From the NCBI RefSeq assembly GCF_900103505.1, contig NZ_FNIA01000006.1, positions 1 through 64,000 of the forward strand: a stretch of 64,000 nucleotides of DNA, read 5' to 3'. The stretch is from Haloarchaeobius iranensis. Its GTDB lineage: Archaea > Halobacteriota > Halobacteria > Halobacteriales > Natrialbaceae. The translations under genes were made by a program, and so were the position numbers. Below the pieces are notes generated by a model. The model saw only the letters and a program-made list of their open reading frames with translations. It had not been told where the DNA came from and searched no databases. Shown here in pieces: positions 17,878 through 27,111 of this stretch (positions are counted from its first letter, which is position 1; every line of letters begins with the position of its first letter).

Positions 17878-19947
17878 TCAGAACTCGGGGTCCGCCTCTG
17901 GCTCGATGGTGCCGTCCTCCGGGTCCGAAAGCGCCTCGAACTCGGTCCGGAGGTCGCGGATGCGGTCGCGGATGTCGGCGGCGAGCTCGAACTCGAGGTT
18001 GTTCGCGGCCTCCTGCATCCGCTCCTCGAGGCGCTGGATGCGTGCGGCGGCGGCCTCCGCGTCCGCTGGGCCGTCCTCGCTGGCGAGCCCGTCGGTGTCG
18101 GTCGCCGCGCCGGGGAGGTTCGTCTCCCCGACCTCCTTCTCGATGGTCGTCGGCGTGAAGCCGTGGTCCTCGTTGTACTGCTGCTGGATGCGCCGGCGGC
18201 GCTGGGTCTCCTCGATGGCGGCGTCCATCGCGTCGCTGTGGTCGTCGGCGTACAGTACGACTTCGCCGTTGACGTTGCGAGCGGCGCGCCCCATCGTCTG
18301 GACGAGCATCGTCTCCGAGCGGAGGAACCCCTCCTGGTCGGCGTCGAGGATGGCGACGAGGCTCACCTCGGGGATGTCCAGCCCCTCGCGGAGCAGGTTG
18401 ATGCCGACGAGCACGTCGATGTCCCCCAGGCGCAGCGCCCGAACCAGCTCGTGGCGCTCCAGCGTGTCCGTCTCGTCGTGCATGTACGCCACGTCGATGC
18501 CCGACTCCTCCAGGAACTCGGTGAGGTCCTCGGCCATCCGCTTGGTGAGCGTCGTCACGAGAGTGCGTTCGTCGCGCTCGACTCGTTCGTCGATGCGGTC
18601 CATCAGGTCGTCGACCTGACCAGTCGCGGGCGCGACCTCGACCGCCGGGTCGACGAGGTGGGTCGGGCGAACGATCTGTTCCGCGATGTTGTCGCTGTGC
18701 TCGCGCTCGTAGTCGCCGGGGGTCGCGGAGACGTACAGCCGCTTGTCGGTCTTCTCGAAGAACTCCTCGTAGGTCAGCGGGCGGTTGTCGTACGCCGTCG
18801 GCAGCCGGAACCCGTTCTCGACCAGGGAGTCCTTCCGGGACTTGTCGCCGGCGAACTGGCCCTTGATCTGGGGCAGCGTCTGGTGCGACTCGTCGATGAC
18901 ACAGAGGAAGTCGTCGGGGAAGTAGTCGAGGAGGGTGTAGGGCGCCTCGCCGGATTCGCGGTCCGACAGGTACAGCGAGTAGTTCTCGATACCCGAGCAG
19001 TAGCCCGTCTCCTGCATCATCTCCAGGTCGAACGTCGTCCGCTCCTCGATGCGCTGGGCCGCGACGGCGTCGCCCGTGCGCTCGAAGTAGCGCACCCGGT
19101 CCGCCATGTCGGACTCGATCTGCTCCATCGCGCGCTCCAGGCGCTCCTCCGGGATGGAGTAGTGCTCCGCCGGGTGGACCAGCACGGCCGGCTCCTCGCT
19201 GACGACCTCGCCCTGCATCGGATCCATCTTCACCATGCGGTCTATCTCGTCGCCCCAGAGCTCGACGCGGACGGCGTAGCGGCCGTACATCGGGTATATC
19301 TCGACGGTGTCGCCGCGCACCCGGAACGTCCCCTGCGTGAAGTCCACGTCGTTGCGCTCGTAGTTCAGGTCGACCAGCCGGGCGAGCAGCTCGTCGCGAC
19401 CCACCTGCTCGCCCACCTCCAGCCGCATGGACATGTCGACGTAGTTCGCCGGGTCGCCGAGCCCGTAGATGGCAGAGACGCTGGCGACCACGATGACGTC
19501 GTCCCGGGTGAGCAGCGAGCGGGTGGCCGAGTGCCGGAGCCGGTCTATCTCGTCGTTGATGGAGGCGTCCTTGTCGATGAAGGTGTCCGTCTGCTCGACG
19601 TACGCCTCCGGCTGGTAGTAGTCGTAGTAGCTGACGAAGTACTCGACGGCGTTGTCCGGGAACAGCTCGCGGAACTCCTCGTAGAGCTGTGCCGCCAGCG
19701 TCTTGTTGTGCGCGATGACCAGCGTCGGCTCCTGGAGCTCCTCGACGGTCCAGGACACCGTGTTGGTCTTGCCCGACCCCGTCACCCCGAGCAGGGTCTG
19801 CTCGGTCGCACCCGACTCGAAGCCCTCGACCAGGGACTCGATGGCCGCGGGCTGGTCGCCCGCCGGCTCGAACGGGGCGTCCACCCGGAACGGCGTCTGG
19901 GCGTCCGGGCGGTCGGGTAAGAGGGGGCCGGAGTTGGCGTCGCTCAT
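17878..19947 (-). CDS. uvrB: Excinuclease ABC subunit B
   Basis: Damage-verification helicase of bacterial-type nucleotide excision repair, 689 aa. Features: Walker [11 protein letters not shown], the beta-hairpin region with [11 protein letters not shown], helicase motifs including [18 protein letters not shown], and a C-terminal UVR motif ([20 protein letters not shown]) that contacts UvrC. The ATG at 19947 is chosen over a frame extending to 20103 because the conserved N-terminal domain starts about 20 residues after it. It is divergent from serS. Confidence 0.96.
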   Translation of the reverse strand: MSDANSGPLLPDRPDAQTPFRVDAPFEPAGDQPAAIESLVEGFESGATEQTLLGVTGSGKTNTVSWTVEELQEPTLVIAHNKTLAAQLYEEFRELFPDNAVEYFVSYYDYYQPEAYVEQTDTFIDKDASINDEIDRLRHSATRSLLTRDDVIVVASVSAIYGLGDPANYVDMSMRLEVGEQVGRDELLARLVDLNYERNDVDFTQGTFRVRGDTVEIYPMYGRYAVRVELWGDEIDRMVKMDPMQGEVVSEEPAVLVHPAEHYSIPEERLERAMEQIESDMADRVRYFERTGDAVAAQRIEERTTFDLEMMQETGYCSGIENYSLYLSDRESGEAPYTLLDYFPDDFLCVIDESHQTLPQIKGQFAGDKSRKDSLVENGFRLPTAYDNRPLTYEEFFEKTDKRLYVSATPGDYEREHSDNIAEQIVRPTHLVDPAVEVAPATGQVDDLMDRIDERVERDERTLVTTLTKRMAEDLTEFLEESGIDVAYMHDETDTLERHELVRALRLGDIDVLVGINLLREGLDIPEVSLVAILDADQEGFLRSETMLVQTMGRAARNVNGEVVLYADDHSDAMDAAIEETQRRRRIQQQYNEDHGFTPTTIEKEVGETNLPGAATDTDGLASEDGPADAEAAAARIQRLEERMQEAANNLEFELAADIRDRIRDLRTEFEALSDPEDGTIEPEADPEF

Positions 19948-20114
19948 CTTGCCCGTGGTAAGCGAGCCAGGGCAAAGAGTCGTACGCTCGCGAGTGACGG
20001 TGGTCGTGCCCGCCACCCGGCTCCCCCGGCCCAGTCCCCAGCATCGAGAGGCAGTGACACGCCACAACACACATCCGATACGGTTTTCCCGACCCCAGAG
20101 CAACCACCTTGCAA

Positions 20115-21491
20115 ATGCTCGACCGCCGATACCTCCGGGAGAACCCCGAGGACGTCCGCGAGAGTCTCGACGACCGGGGCTACGACGTGGACCTCGACGA
20201 GATCCTGGAACTGGACGCAGCGTGGCGCGAACTGAAAGCCGAAGGCGACGACCTCCGCCACGAGCGCAACGAGGTCAGCAGCAAGATCGGCCAGCTGAAA
20301 CAGGAGGGCAAGGAGGAGGCGGCCCAGGAGGCCATCGAGCGGTCCAGCGAGCTCAAGGAGCAGCTCCAGCAGGTCGAGAAGCGCACCGACGAACTCGAGG
20401 ACGAACTCGACGAGGCCATGCTCGAACTCCCGCAGGTCCCCCACGAGAGCGTCCCCGTCGGCGACGACGAGGCCGACAACGTCGAGGTCGAGCGCTGGGG
20501 CTTCGACGACCTGCGCGACCTGCCCGACGAGGTCACGCCGCACTACGACCTCGGCGAGGAGCTCGACATCATCGACGAGGCCCGCGGCGCGAAGACCACC
20601 GGCGCCGGCTTCTACTTCCTGAAGGGCGACGGCGCGCGCCTCGAGCACGCGCTCATCCAGTTCATGCTGGACGTCCACCGCGAGCAGGAGTACGTCGACG
20701 TGTTCCCCCCGGTTCCGGTGAAGTCGACCTCGATGCGCGGCACTGGCCAGCTGCCGAAGTTCAACGAGGACGCCTACCGCATCGGCGGCGACGAGTTCGA
20801 CGAGTACGACGACGACGACCTCTGGCTCTGCCCCACCGCGGAGGTGCCGGTCACGAACATGTACCGCGACGACATCCTCCTCCGGGAGGACCTCCCGCTG
20901 AAGCACCAGGCGTACACGCCGAACTTCCGACGCGAGGCCGGCGAACACGGCACCGAGACGCGCGGCATCGTCCGCGTCCACCAGTTCAACAAGGTCGAGC
21001 TCGTCAACTTCGTCGAGCCCGAGGAGAGCTACGACCGCCTCGACGCGCTCGTCGCGGAGGCCGCCGAGGTGCTCGAACGCCTCGGGCTCCCGTACCGCGT
21101 GCTGGACCTCTGCACCGGCGACCTCACGTTCGCCTCCGCGAAGACGTACGACCTCGAGGTCTGGGCACCGGGCACGGACAGCGACGACGCTCCCGAGGAG
21201 CTGGGCGGCCGCTGGCTGGAGGTCTCCAGCGCCTCGAACTTCGAGGACTTCCAGGCGCGCCGGGCGGGCATCCGCTACCGGCCCGAACACCACGAGAGCG
21301 CCGAGTACCTGCACACGCTCAACGCCTCGGGGACCGCCGTCGGCCGCGTGATGGTCGCCATCCTGGAGTACTACCAGAACGAGGACGGCACCGTCGACGT
21401 CCCCGAGCCGCTCCAGCCGTACATGGGCGGCACCGAGGTCATCGAGGGCCACGAGAAGGTCGGCGAGAGCGCGCTCGGCACCGACGAGTAA
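20115..21491 (+). CDS. serS: Serine--tRNA ligase
   Basis: Charges tRNA-Ser (and tRNA-Sec where present) with serine. The 458-aa protein has the long N-terminal antiparallel coiled coil (about residues 25-100) and a class II catalytic core: motif 1 around [11 protein letters not shown], motif 2 with [14 protein letters not shown], and motif 3 [13 protein letters not shown]. It is the common, bacterial-like SerRS, not the rare methanogen type. ATG at 20115 preferred; a TTG six bases upstream would add only two residues. Confidence 0.96.
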   Translation: MLDRRYLRENPEDVRESLDDRGYDVDLDEILELDAAWRELKAEGDDLRHERNEVSSKIGQLKQEGKEEAAQEAIERSSELKEQLQQVEKRTDELEDELDEAMLELPQVPHESVPVGDDEADNVEVERWGFDDLRDLPDEVTPHYDLGEELDIIDEARGAKTTGAGFYFLKGDGARLEHALIQFMLDVHREQEYVDVFPPVPVKSTSMRGTGQLPKFNEDAYRIGGDEFDEYDDDDLWLCPTAEVPVTNMYRDDILLREDLPLKHQAYTPNFRREAGEHGTETRGIVRVHQFNKVELVNFVEPEESYDRLDALVAEAAEVLERLGLPYRVLDLCTGDLTFASAKTYDLEVWAPGTDSDDAPEELGGRWLEVSSASNFEDFQARRAGIRYRPEHHESAEYLHTLNASGTAVGRVMVAILEYYQNEDGTVDVPEPLQPYMGGTEVIEGHEKVGESALGTDE

Positions 21492-21543
21492 CGCCCGACC
21501 CCCGCCGCGAAACGCTTTTTCGACGTCCCGCCGTGGCTATCGT

Positions 21544-21783
21544 ATGTTCCCGCCCGCGTTCTTCGGCGGCGTCGGTGCCCCCGAGCTCGTCATCATCCTG
21601 TTCGTCTTCTCGCTCCCGGTCGCGCTGGTGCTCCTCGCCGGCGTCATCCACGCCGCGCAGTCCCAGCAGTCGAGCACGGACCGCGCGCTCGAGGAGCTCC
21701 GCATCGCCTACGCCCGCGGCGAGGTGGACGACGACGAGTTCGAGCGACGGAAGCGAACGCTCGAAACCGAAGGGCGGGACTGA
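21544..21783 (+). CDS. Small membrane protein with SHOCT domain
   Basis: 79 aa: one membrane helix at residues 12-36 (LVIILFVFSLPVALVLLAG) followed by a C-terminal SHOCT motif, LEELRIAYARGEVDDDEFERRK. SHOCT modules are short helix pairs found at protein ends and thought to promote oligomerisation. It lies 52 nt after serS on the same strand and may be co-transcribed. Confidence 0.8.
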   Translation: MFPPAFFGGVGAPELVIILFVFSLPVALVLLAGVIHAAQSQQSSTDRALEELRIAYARGEVDDDEFERRKRTLETEGRD

Positions 21784-21790
21784 GACAGCC

Positions 21791-22144
21791 TCACCGCGTG
21801 TACGTCTCGACGCGCTCGATTCGACCCGCCGAGAGCGTGAACACGTCGACGAACCGGAGCAGCGGCTCGCCGTCCTCGCACACCCGACCACGCACCAGCA
21901 CCGTTCGCTCGGCGTCACCGTTCTCACCGGGAGCAGCTTCCGGCCGGAACCGACCCCGTAGCTCGTGGCTCGTCTCCGGTGACGGTCGGCCGTCCCGCAT
22001 GAACCGGACGAACGGCTCGCGACCCTCGAACGAGCGGTCCGGCCGGTGCTGGACGAACGACGGCGAGAGGACCGAGCGGAGCGTCTCGTAGTCGTGCTCG
22101 TCGAGCGCGCGGTAGTACGTCGCGACCGGGTCGTCGGAAGCCAT
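21791..22144 (-). CDS. NTF2-like/SnoaL-type small protein
   Basis: 117 aa with the compact cone fold of the nuclear transport factor 2 superfamily: an initial helix (DPVATYYRALDEHDYETLRSV), then FVQHRP, GREPFVRFM and a final set of beta strands (RIERVETYTR). These proteins include isomerases and dehydratases as well as non-catalytic ligand binders, so a specific function cannot be inferred. It is convergent with the SHOCT gene and 66 nt downstream of the peroxiredoxin gene on the same strand. Confidence 0.78.
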   Translation of the reverse strand: MASDDPVATYYRALDEHDYETLRSVLSPSFVQHRPDRSFEGREPFVRFMRDGRPSPETSHELRGRFRPEAAPGENGDAERTVLVRGRVCEDGEPLLRFVDVFTLSAGRIERVETYTR

Positions 22145-22210
22145 GGGCGTGCTTCGGTCGCCGTCAACAGAAACCCCGTGGTCGGCGACGGAGCACGAGA
22201 CCGCCGGCGG

Positions 22211-23089
22211 CTACTCCTCCGGGAACAACGAGGACGGTGCCGGCAGCTCGTCGCCGGTGCTCGCTGCCTCGTGTGGCTCCTCCGCGTCCGTCCGGTACTC
22301 GTCGCCCAGCTCGTCCTCCCCGTCCGCGTAGTACTCGGCCGAGCGAGCGTACCACCGGGCAGCCTGTCGGTAGTCGTCGGCACGGTCGCCGGCCGCCTCG
22401 CAGGCCCGTTCCACGCGTGCCGACTCCGCGAAGCGTTCGGCGGAGCGGAAGCTCTCGGCCGCCGCGTCGAAGTACGCGACCGCGTCGTCGAAGTGCTCTA
22501 CCGCGCCGAGCCACGCGGCCACCTCGTACTCGCTCCAGGCGGTCTCGAACCGGTCACGCCCCGTGTCGAGGTGTTCGTGTCCCCGAGCGTACCGCTGGAC
22601 TGCAGTCCGGTCGTCCCGCACGTCGTCGATGGCCGCGCGGACCTCTCCCACGTCCGGCAGCACGCTCTGGTCGTCCGTCGACCAGGCGTAGCGCACCCGC
22701 TGGCGCTCGTCGATGACGAACACCGAGCGCTTCGGGACGTTGCGGTGCCCGCGCCAGTCAGCCATGCAGACGCCGTACTCCGCGGCGACCTCGCCCATGC
22801 TGTCTGCCAGCAGCGGGTAGGTGATGTCGTACTCCTCGGCGAAGCGACGGTGGCTGTACACCGAGTCTCCGGAGATGCCGAAGAGAGTCACGTCCGCGTC
22901 GAGGTTCAGCAGGTCCATATCCTGCAGCGTGCAGAGCTCGTTCGTGCACGTCGGGCTGAAGTCGGCCGGATAGAAGGCGATGACGACGAGGTCCTCTCTG
23001 AGTGCGTCGACGAGGGAGTACTCGTCGAAATCGCCCCCCTCGACGCCAGGAAGTGAGAAGTTCGGGGCTTCGGAGCCGACGGAAAGCAT
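22211..23089 (-). CDS. PrxQ/BCP-type peroxiredoxin fused to a helical C-terminal region
   Basis: Reduces peroxides through thiols. From the ATG at 23089 the product is 292 aa. Residues 1-150 are a thioredoxin-fold peroxiredoxin: FYPADFSPTC puts the peroxidatic Cys at 48, with a second Cys at 53, the CxxxxC pattern of the PrxQ/BCP group, then FGISGDSVYSHRRFAEEY. Residues 150-292 are different: Ala- and Glu-rich helices with TPR-like spacing (HFDDAVAYFDAAAESF, QAARWYARSAEYY). Ordinary peroxiredoxins end before this. The extension may mediate binding to a partner. Confidence 0.85.
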   Translation of the reverse strand: MLSVGSEAPNFSLPGVEGGDFDEYSLVDALREDLVVIAFYPADFSPTCTNELCTLQDMDLLNLDADVTLFGISGDSVYSHRRFAEEYDITYPLLADSMGEVAAEYGVCMADWRGHRNVPKRSVFVIDERQRVRYAWSTDDQSVLPDVGEVRAAIDDVRDDRTAVQRYARGHEHLDTGRDRFETAWSEYEVAAWLGAVEHFDDAVAYFDAAAESFRSAERFAESARVERACEAAGDRADDYRQAARWYARSAEYYADGEDELGDEYRTDAEEPHEAASTGDELPAPSSLFPEE

Positions 23090-23307
23090 GGAACAGTGTA
23101 TCGTCCCCGTCGACTTAACCATGGTTGCCGGTCGACGACCACGTCACGACACCGCCGCCGGCCAACGGTTTTCACACGTGCACGCGATGGTTGCTCACGA
23201 CGACCGCTGACGACGGGTTCGGCCGCGTGGACACAACGGTGACGCACCGCGCCCACACGCACTGCCTCTCGAATCTTTTTACCTCCCGCGGCCCCTGTCA
23301 ACCGGGT

Positions 23308-23724
23308 ATGGTACGGTTTCGACTCGACGGCGTCTACGGTGGCTGGGAGGCAGCGGTGACCGGGCCCTCGGACCACGTGGAGTTTGCCGTCGCGACCGAC
23401 GACGACACGGTGTACCAGGGCTACGGCTCCGTCCACTCCCTGCTACGGCTCTACGACCTCGCCCGGCTCGAACGAGCGGTCCACCCGCAGTTCCTCGGCT
23501 ACGACGTGGCCGAGCGCGGTGGGACCGTCCTCGTCGACCTCCAGATGGGACACCTCGAGACGACCTACGACGAGCTCCAGGCGGCCATGGAGCCGTTCCT
23601 CGCCGAACTGTTCGAGACGATGGACGGCCAGACCGTCGGCGAGCGTGCCGACCACATCGCGACGATACAGGAGCGCGAGCTGACGCTGGTCGACGTCGAC
23701 GCGCTGTACGACCGACTGGTGTAG
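23308..23724 (+). CDS. Conserved hypothetical protein
   Basis: A 138-aa soluble acidic protein, starting at the ATG 23308; a frame from 23125 is too long and its first part has no protein-like character. It is a mixed alpha-beta protein (VRFRLDGVYGGWEAAV, then long helices around DELQAAMEPFLAELFETMDG). I do not recognise the family. It lies 36 nt upstream of tsr3 on the same strand and may share its transcript. Confidence 0.7.
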   Translation: MVRFRLDGVYGGWEAAVTGPSDHVEFAVATDDDTVYQGYGSVHSLLRLYDLARLERAVHPQFLGYDVAERGGTVLVDLQMGHLETTYDELQAAMEPFLAELFETMDGQTVGERADHIATIQERELTLVDVDALYDRLV

Positions 23725-23760
23725 CGTGGCGCTTTTGCCCACTGCCGGGCAACGGGAGGT

Positions 23761-24258
23761 GTGAAGCTCCACGTCCGGTACGAGGGCGACGACGACCCCG
23801 ACAAGTGCACGGCCCGGAAGCTCGCGAAGTTCGACCTCGCCGAGTTGCACCGCTCGAACCGGGCGACCCCGTACGGGCTGGTCCTCGACCCGCACGCGGA
23901 GCAGGCGCTCTCGCCGGCTGACGACCCCGACACCCTCGTCGCGCTCGACTGCTCGTGGGAGAGCGCGGACGTGGATGCGTTCGACCTCCGCGGCGAGCAC
24001 CGGGCGCTCCCGTTCCTCGTCGCCGCGAACCCGGTGAACTTCGGGAAGCCGTTCGCGCTGACGACCGTCGAGGCGCTGGCCGCGGCGCTGTGCATCCTCG
24101 GCGACCGCGACCACGCCGAGCGCCTCCTGGCGAAGTTCACCTGGGGCGAGACCTTCCTCGAACTCAACGAGGAACCGCTGCGGCGCTACGCGGCCTGCGC
24201 CGACTCGAGCGAGGTCGTCGCGGTCCAGGACGACTACCTCGCCGACGAAGCAGAGTAG
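23761..24258 (+). CDS. tsr3: 16S rRNA aminocarboxypropyltransferase (Tsr3/DUF367)
   Basis: Transfers an aminocarboxypropyl group from S-adenosylmethionine to a modified uridine in small-subunit rRNA, a late step in ribosome maturation. The 165-aa protein has the RLI-like N-terminal segment ([14 protein letters not shown]), the LDCSWESAD motif and the conserved core [15 protein letters not shown] followed by [12 protein letters not shown]. Start is GTG at 23761. L40e follows downstream after the repeat-bearing spacer. Confidence 0.9.
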   Translation: MKLHVRYEGDDDPDKCTARKLAKFDLAELHRSNRATPYGLVLDPHAEQALSPADDPDTLVALDCSWESADVDAFDLRGEHRALPFLVAANPVNFGKPFALTTVEALAAALCILGDRDHAERLLAKFTWGETFLELNEEPLRRYAACADSSEVVAVQDDYLADEAE

Positions 24259-24745
24259 CGAACAGACGGCACGCTTCCCGTACGCAGGGGTGTGCCGTGC
24301 TCCCGCCTCGGCCCCCGCGCGACCGGACTCAGGTCACGGCAGGTCTGGCTCCGGCTTCGTATTTGAATGATTGCTCAGCGATGGTTGCCGAGTCTTCACC
24401 ACCCGCGCGCGGCTGTCTCGGAATCGCGGAGCGATTCCGATGGTCAGTGAGAGCTTACTCTCGCAGTGGATGAGCGAGGGAGACGCGACCGCCAGGGAGC
24501 GTCTCCAGACGGAGCGGCGAGCGATGCGCGGTTCGAAACGGGCGAAGCGAGTGAGAACCGCGAGGCGAACGGGGAGCGAAGCGACCCGTGAGCAAGCAAG
24601 CCGTGGAGTGCTGCGACCGAGCGAATCGGCTGGGGAGGCATGAGGTGCGTCAGCAGTGACGCCGATCCCGTTCGACCACACAGCTCAAAAAAGTCGCGAA
24701 CGCACTCGGAAACGCTTTTACGCGCAGCACGGTGTAGGGACGAGT
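24259..24745. repeat. Gene-free region with reverse-oriented element copy C and hairpins
   Basis: No credible gene. Perfect inverted repeats are at 24418-24440 (10-bp arms, loop GGA), 24449-24462 (5-bp arms) and 24479-24506 (8-bp arms). The segment 24618-24649 matches 261-292 of copy A in reverse orientation with one mismatch over 32 bases. The core of copies A and B is not recognisable here. A TATA-like cttttacg at about 24715 precedes L40e. Confidence 0.65.
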
Positions 24746-24895
24746 ATGGCACGATTCGAGGCTGCGGAGAAACGGTCGCTCGAGAAGATGATCTGCATGC
24801 GCTGCAACGCGCGGAACCCGAAGCGGGCGGACAAGTGCCGCAAGTGCGGCTACAAGAAGCTCCGACCGAAGGCGAAGGAAGCGCGCGCCGCATAA
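24746..24895 (+). CDS. rpl40e: 50S ribosomal protein L40e
   Basis: 49 aa, standard archaeal length. Two CxxC pairs (CMRC and CRKC) form the zinc site; the rest is basic (RSLEKMI, NPKRADK). It is a large-subunit ribosomal protein of archaea and eukaryotes, homologous to the ubiquitin-fused eL40 but without ubiquitin. It stands alone between the repeat region and a convergent metallo-hydrolase. Confidence 0.95.
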   Translation: MARFEAAEKRSLEKMICMRCNARNPKRADKCRKCGYKKLRPKAKEARAA

Positions 24896-24958
24896 TCGCA
24901 GTCGTCTTTCTCGTCTCACCAGCGCCGGGAGTGACGACGCTCGCGCGCTGGGTGGCGG

Positions 24959-25573
24959 CTACTCGTCGGGGTACTTCGGTTCGCGCTTCTCGGCGCGGGC
25001 GAGCGCCGTCTCGATCACGTCGTGCACGTCGCCGTGGAAGGTCTCGCCGTGGCCGGCGTACATGTGCTCGGCGGTGTCGGGGGTCCGCTCGAGCAGGGTA
25101 CGGATGCTCTCGATGAGCCGTTCGCGAGACTGGCCGGCCATGTCGGTCCGGCCGAAGCTGCCGTAGTCGAACGCGCCGTCGTCGTGGACGACGACGTCGC
25201 CGCTGAACAGGCTGGTGCCGCTGACCAGGGAGACGTGGTCCGCGGCGTGGCCGGGCGTGTAGACCACCTCGAAGCGCTCGTCGCCGACGACGAGATCGTC
25301 GCCGTCGGTGATGGCGTGGGTGCGTCGCGGATGGTCGCCGTAGGCGTAACAGTCCGGGTCGTCGAACGCCTCGCAGACGGCGTCGAGCTGGGCGACGTGG
25401 TCGCCGTGCTGGTGGGTGAGCACGACCGCGTCGAGGTGGTCGGTGTGCTCGCGAACGACCTCGACGACGTCGTCCATCGCCCCCGCGTCGACGAGTACCG
25501 TCCGGTCGCCGACGGCGAGGTACGCGTTGCAGGTGAACGTCGCCGCGCCGGCAGTGACGTTGTGGACTTCCAT
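24959..25573 (-). CDS. MBL-fold metallo-hydrolase
   Basis: 204-aa metallo-beta-lactamase fold hydrolase. The binuclear metal site appears as THQHGDHVAQLD, and further ligands as TPGHAADHV (second His) and FSGDVVV (Asp), ending with AGHGETF. This is a glyoxalase-II-like or lactonase-like branch; substrates cannot be told apart by sequence alone. ATG start; a palindromic CACTTAAGTG lies just upstream at about 25595. Confidence 0.87.
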   Translation of the reverse strand: MEVHNVTAGAATFTCNAYLAVGDRTVLVDAGAMDDVVEVVREHTDHLDAVVLTHQHGDHVAQLDAVCEAFDDPDCYAYGDHPRRTHAITDGDDLVVGDERFEVVYTPGHAADHVSLVSGTSLFSGDVVVHDDGAFDYGSFGRTDMAGQSRERLIESIRTLLERTPDTAEHMYAGHGETFHGDVHDVIETALARAEKREPKYPDE

Positions 25574-25716
25574 ACCCCGCCGTACGACAGCATCACTTAA
25601 GTGCTGACTGGAGCCTGCAACGGGTACGAGAAGTTTCCAGTAGACATTCCCGAACGTGATTCGAACGGGGTTTCCGCCGTGGTTTTTTTGAGTCCTGCAC
25701 GATTATTGTACAGTGT

Positions 25717-25893
25717 ATGGGTTTCGGGAGCTACGACGAATCGGAACAGGACAACCAGAGCATAGACACAGACCTCGACGAAGAGTCGGTCGATTCGCGC
25801 GAGAGCGACCACAAGGGACGAATCGAGTTCGAGAACGGGGCGAGCAACGACGAACTCATCGACCGACTGAAAGACATCAAAGACGACGGCTGA
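25717..25893 (+). CDS. DUF5786 family small acidic protein
   Basis: 58 aa, very acidic, beginning MGFGSYDESEQ and ending in GASNDELIDRLKDIKDD, the signature of the haloarchaeal DUF5786 family. Function unknown; probably intrinsically disordered with a C-terminal helix. A T-rich stretch and ttattgtac lie just upstream as likely promoter. The DUF99 gene begins 4 nt after its stop, suggesting co-transcription. Confidence 0.85.
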   Translation: MGFGSYDESEQDNQSIDTDLDEESVDSRESDHKGRIEFENGASNDELIDRLKDIKDDG

Positions 25894-25897
25894 CGGG

Positions 25898-26452
25898 ATG
25901 AAAGCCGGCGTGCGGGCGGTGGGCATCGCCGAGTCCACGCAAGGCGGCGTGAGCACGCTCGCCGGCGTCGTCGTCAGAGCGGACCGCACCGTCGATGGCC
26001 TCTCTTTTGGGACGTGCACGGTCGGCGGGAGCGACGCGACCGGCGCCGTCGTCGAGACTGTCGAACGACTCGGCCGCGAGGATGTCCGCTACGTCGTCCT
26101 CGCCGGTATCGCGCTGGCGTGGTACAACGTCGTCGACCTCCACGCGGTCCACGACGCGGTCGACCGGCCGGTCCTCTCGGTGACGTTCGAGGCGAGTACT
26201 GGCCTCGAATCCGCTATCGAGGATGCCTTCGACGGCACCGCACGCGACCACCGCCTCGAGGTGTACCGCCGCCAGCCGTCGCGAACGCCGGTCGGGGTCA
26301 ACGGCGAGACGGTGTACGTCCGCGCCGTCGGCGTCGACGACGGCGAGGCCTGTGACGTGGTCCGTGCGTTCACGCCCGAAGGGGGACGGCCGGAACCGCT
26401 CCGTGTCGCCCGGTTCGCCGCTCGCGCCGGCGACGCACTCCGACGGCAGTAG
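25898..26452 (+). CDS. DUF99 family protein (endonuclease V-like fold)
   Basis: 184 aa. Starts with KAGVRAVGIAEST, followed by GVVVRAD and the strand YVVLAGIALAWYNVVDL then RPVLSVTFEAS, which matches the archaeal DUF99 family, a distant relative of endonuclease V. Whether it retains nuclease activity is not known. It is directly downstream of the DUF5786 gene and 59 nt upstream of a uracil-DNA glycosylase, consistent with a DNA-repair role but not proof of it. Confidence 0.85.
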   Translation: MKAGVRAVGIAESTQGGVSTLAGVVVRADRTVDGLSFGTCTVGGSDATGAVVETVERLGREDVRYVVLAGIALAWYNVVDLHAVHDAVDRPVLSVTFEASTGLESAIEDAFDGTARDHRLEVYRRQPSRTPVGVNGETVYVRAVGVDDGEACDVVRAFTPEGGRPEPLRVARFAARAGDALRRQ

Positions 26453-26511
26453 TCGGGGGCGGTCGGCCCCAGAGCGTAGCGGTTAGGTGGGCCCGCCACA
26501 CGTGAAGGCGT

Positions 26512-27111
26512 ATGGAGACCATGGACGGGCTTGAGGTCCACGACTGCGAGCGCTGTCCGGCGCTCTGTGACTCGCGCAGCCGGATCGTCAACGGCGTCGG
26601 ACCCGCCGACGCGGACGTGCTGTTCGTCGGCGAGGCTCCCGGCGCGAACGAGGACGAGCAGGGCGAGCCGTTCGTCGGCCGCTCCGGCGACGTGCTCACC
26701 GAGGCGCTCCGCGAGGTCGGTCTCGACCGGGAGACCGTCCGCATCACCAACTGCGTGCGCTGCCGACCGCCGGAGAACCGCGACCCACACACGGCAGAGC
26801 TCGCGAACTGCCGGCCGCACCTCGAGCGCGAGATCGACCTCGTCGACCCCGAGGTGCTCGTCACCCTCGGGAAGGTGCCCGCCGAACACCTGCTCGGGCG
26901 TTCCGTCGCGGTGACGAACGAGGCCGGCGGGGTGACAGACGTCCGCATCGAGGGCGAGCCGCGGCGCGTGCTGGTCTGTGTCCACCCCGCTGCGACGCTG
27001 TACGACCCGAGCCAGAAGGAGACGTTCGTCTCGGCGCTCGAAACTGCTGCCGACCTGGTCGGCGGTCGCGAGGAAGGGAGCGACGGGCAGTCCCGTCTCG
27101 GCGAGTTCTAG
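26512..27111 (+). CDS. udg: Uracil-DNA glycosylase, family 4/5 type
   Basis: Removes uracil from DNA. The 199-aa enzyme shows the active-site motif GEAPGANEDEQGEPFVGRSG, the closing motif HPAATLY, and cysteines (C12, C15 and the pair of Cys near NCVRC and ANC) arranged for a 4Fe-4S cluster as in thermostable UDGs. It overlaps the convergent phnE-type gene by 4 nt. Haloarchaea normally carry this family together with family 1 or 5 enzymes. Confidence 0.92.
   Translation: METMDGLEVHDCERCPALCDSRSRIVNGVGPADADVLFVGEAPGANEDEQGEPFVGRSGDVLTEALREVGLDRETVRITNCVRCRPPENRDPHTAELANCRPHLEREIDLVDPEVLVTLGKVPAEHLLGRSVAVTNEAGGVTDVRIEGEPRRVLVCVHPAATLYDPSQKETFVSALETAADLVGGREEGSDGQSRLGEF

Noticed and set aside
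17680-19920. Very long plus-strand frame opposite uvrB (about 746 codons)
   Set aside because: It is a shadow of the real uvrB gene; GC-rich third positions suppress stops on the other strand. The translation has no recognisable domain and is Val/Arg/Asp-rich.
25681-25690. T-run as a terminator
   Set aside because: The nearest plus-strand gene ends almost 800 nt upstream and the run lies in the likely promoter of the DUF5786 gene.
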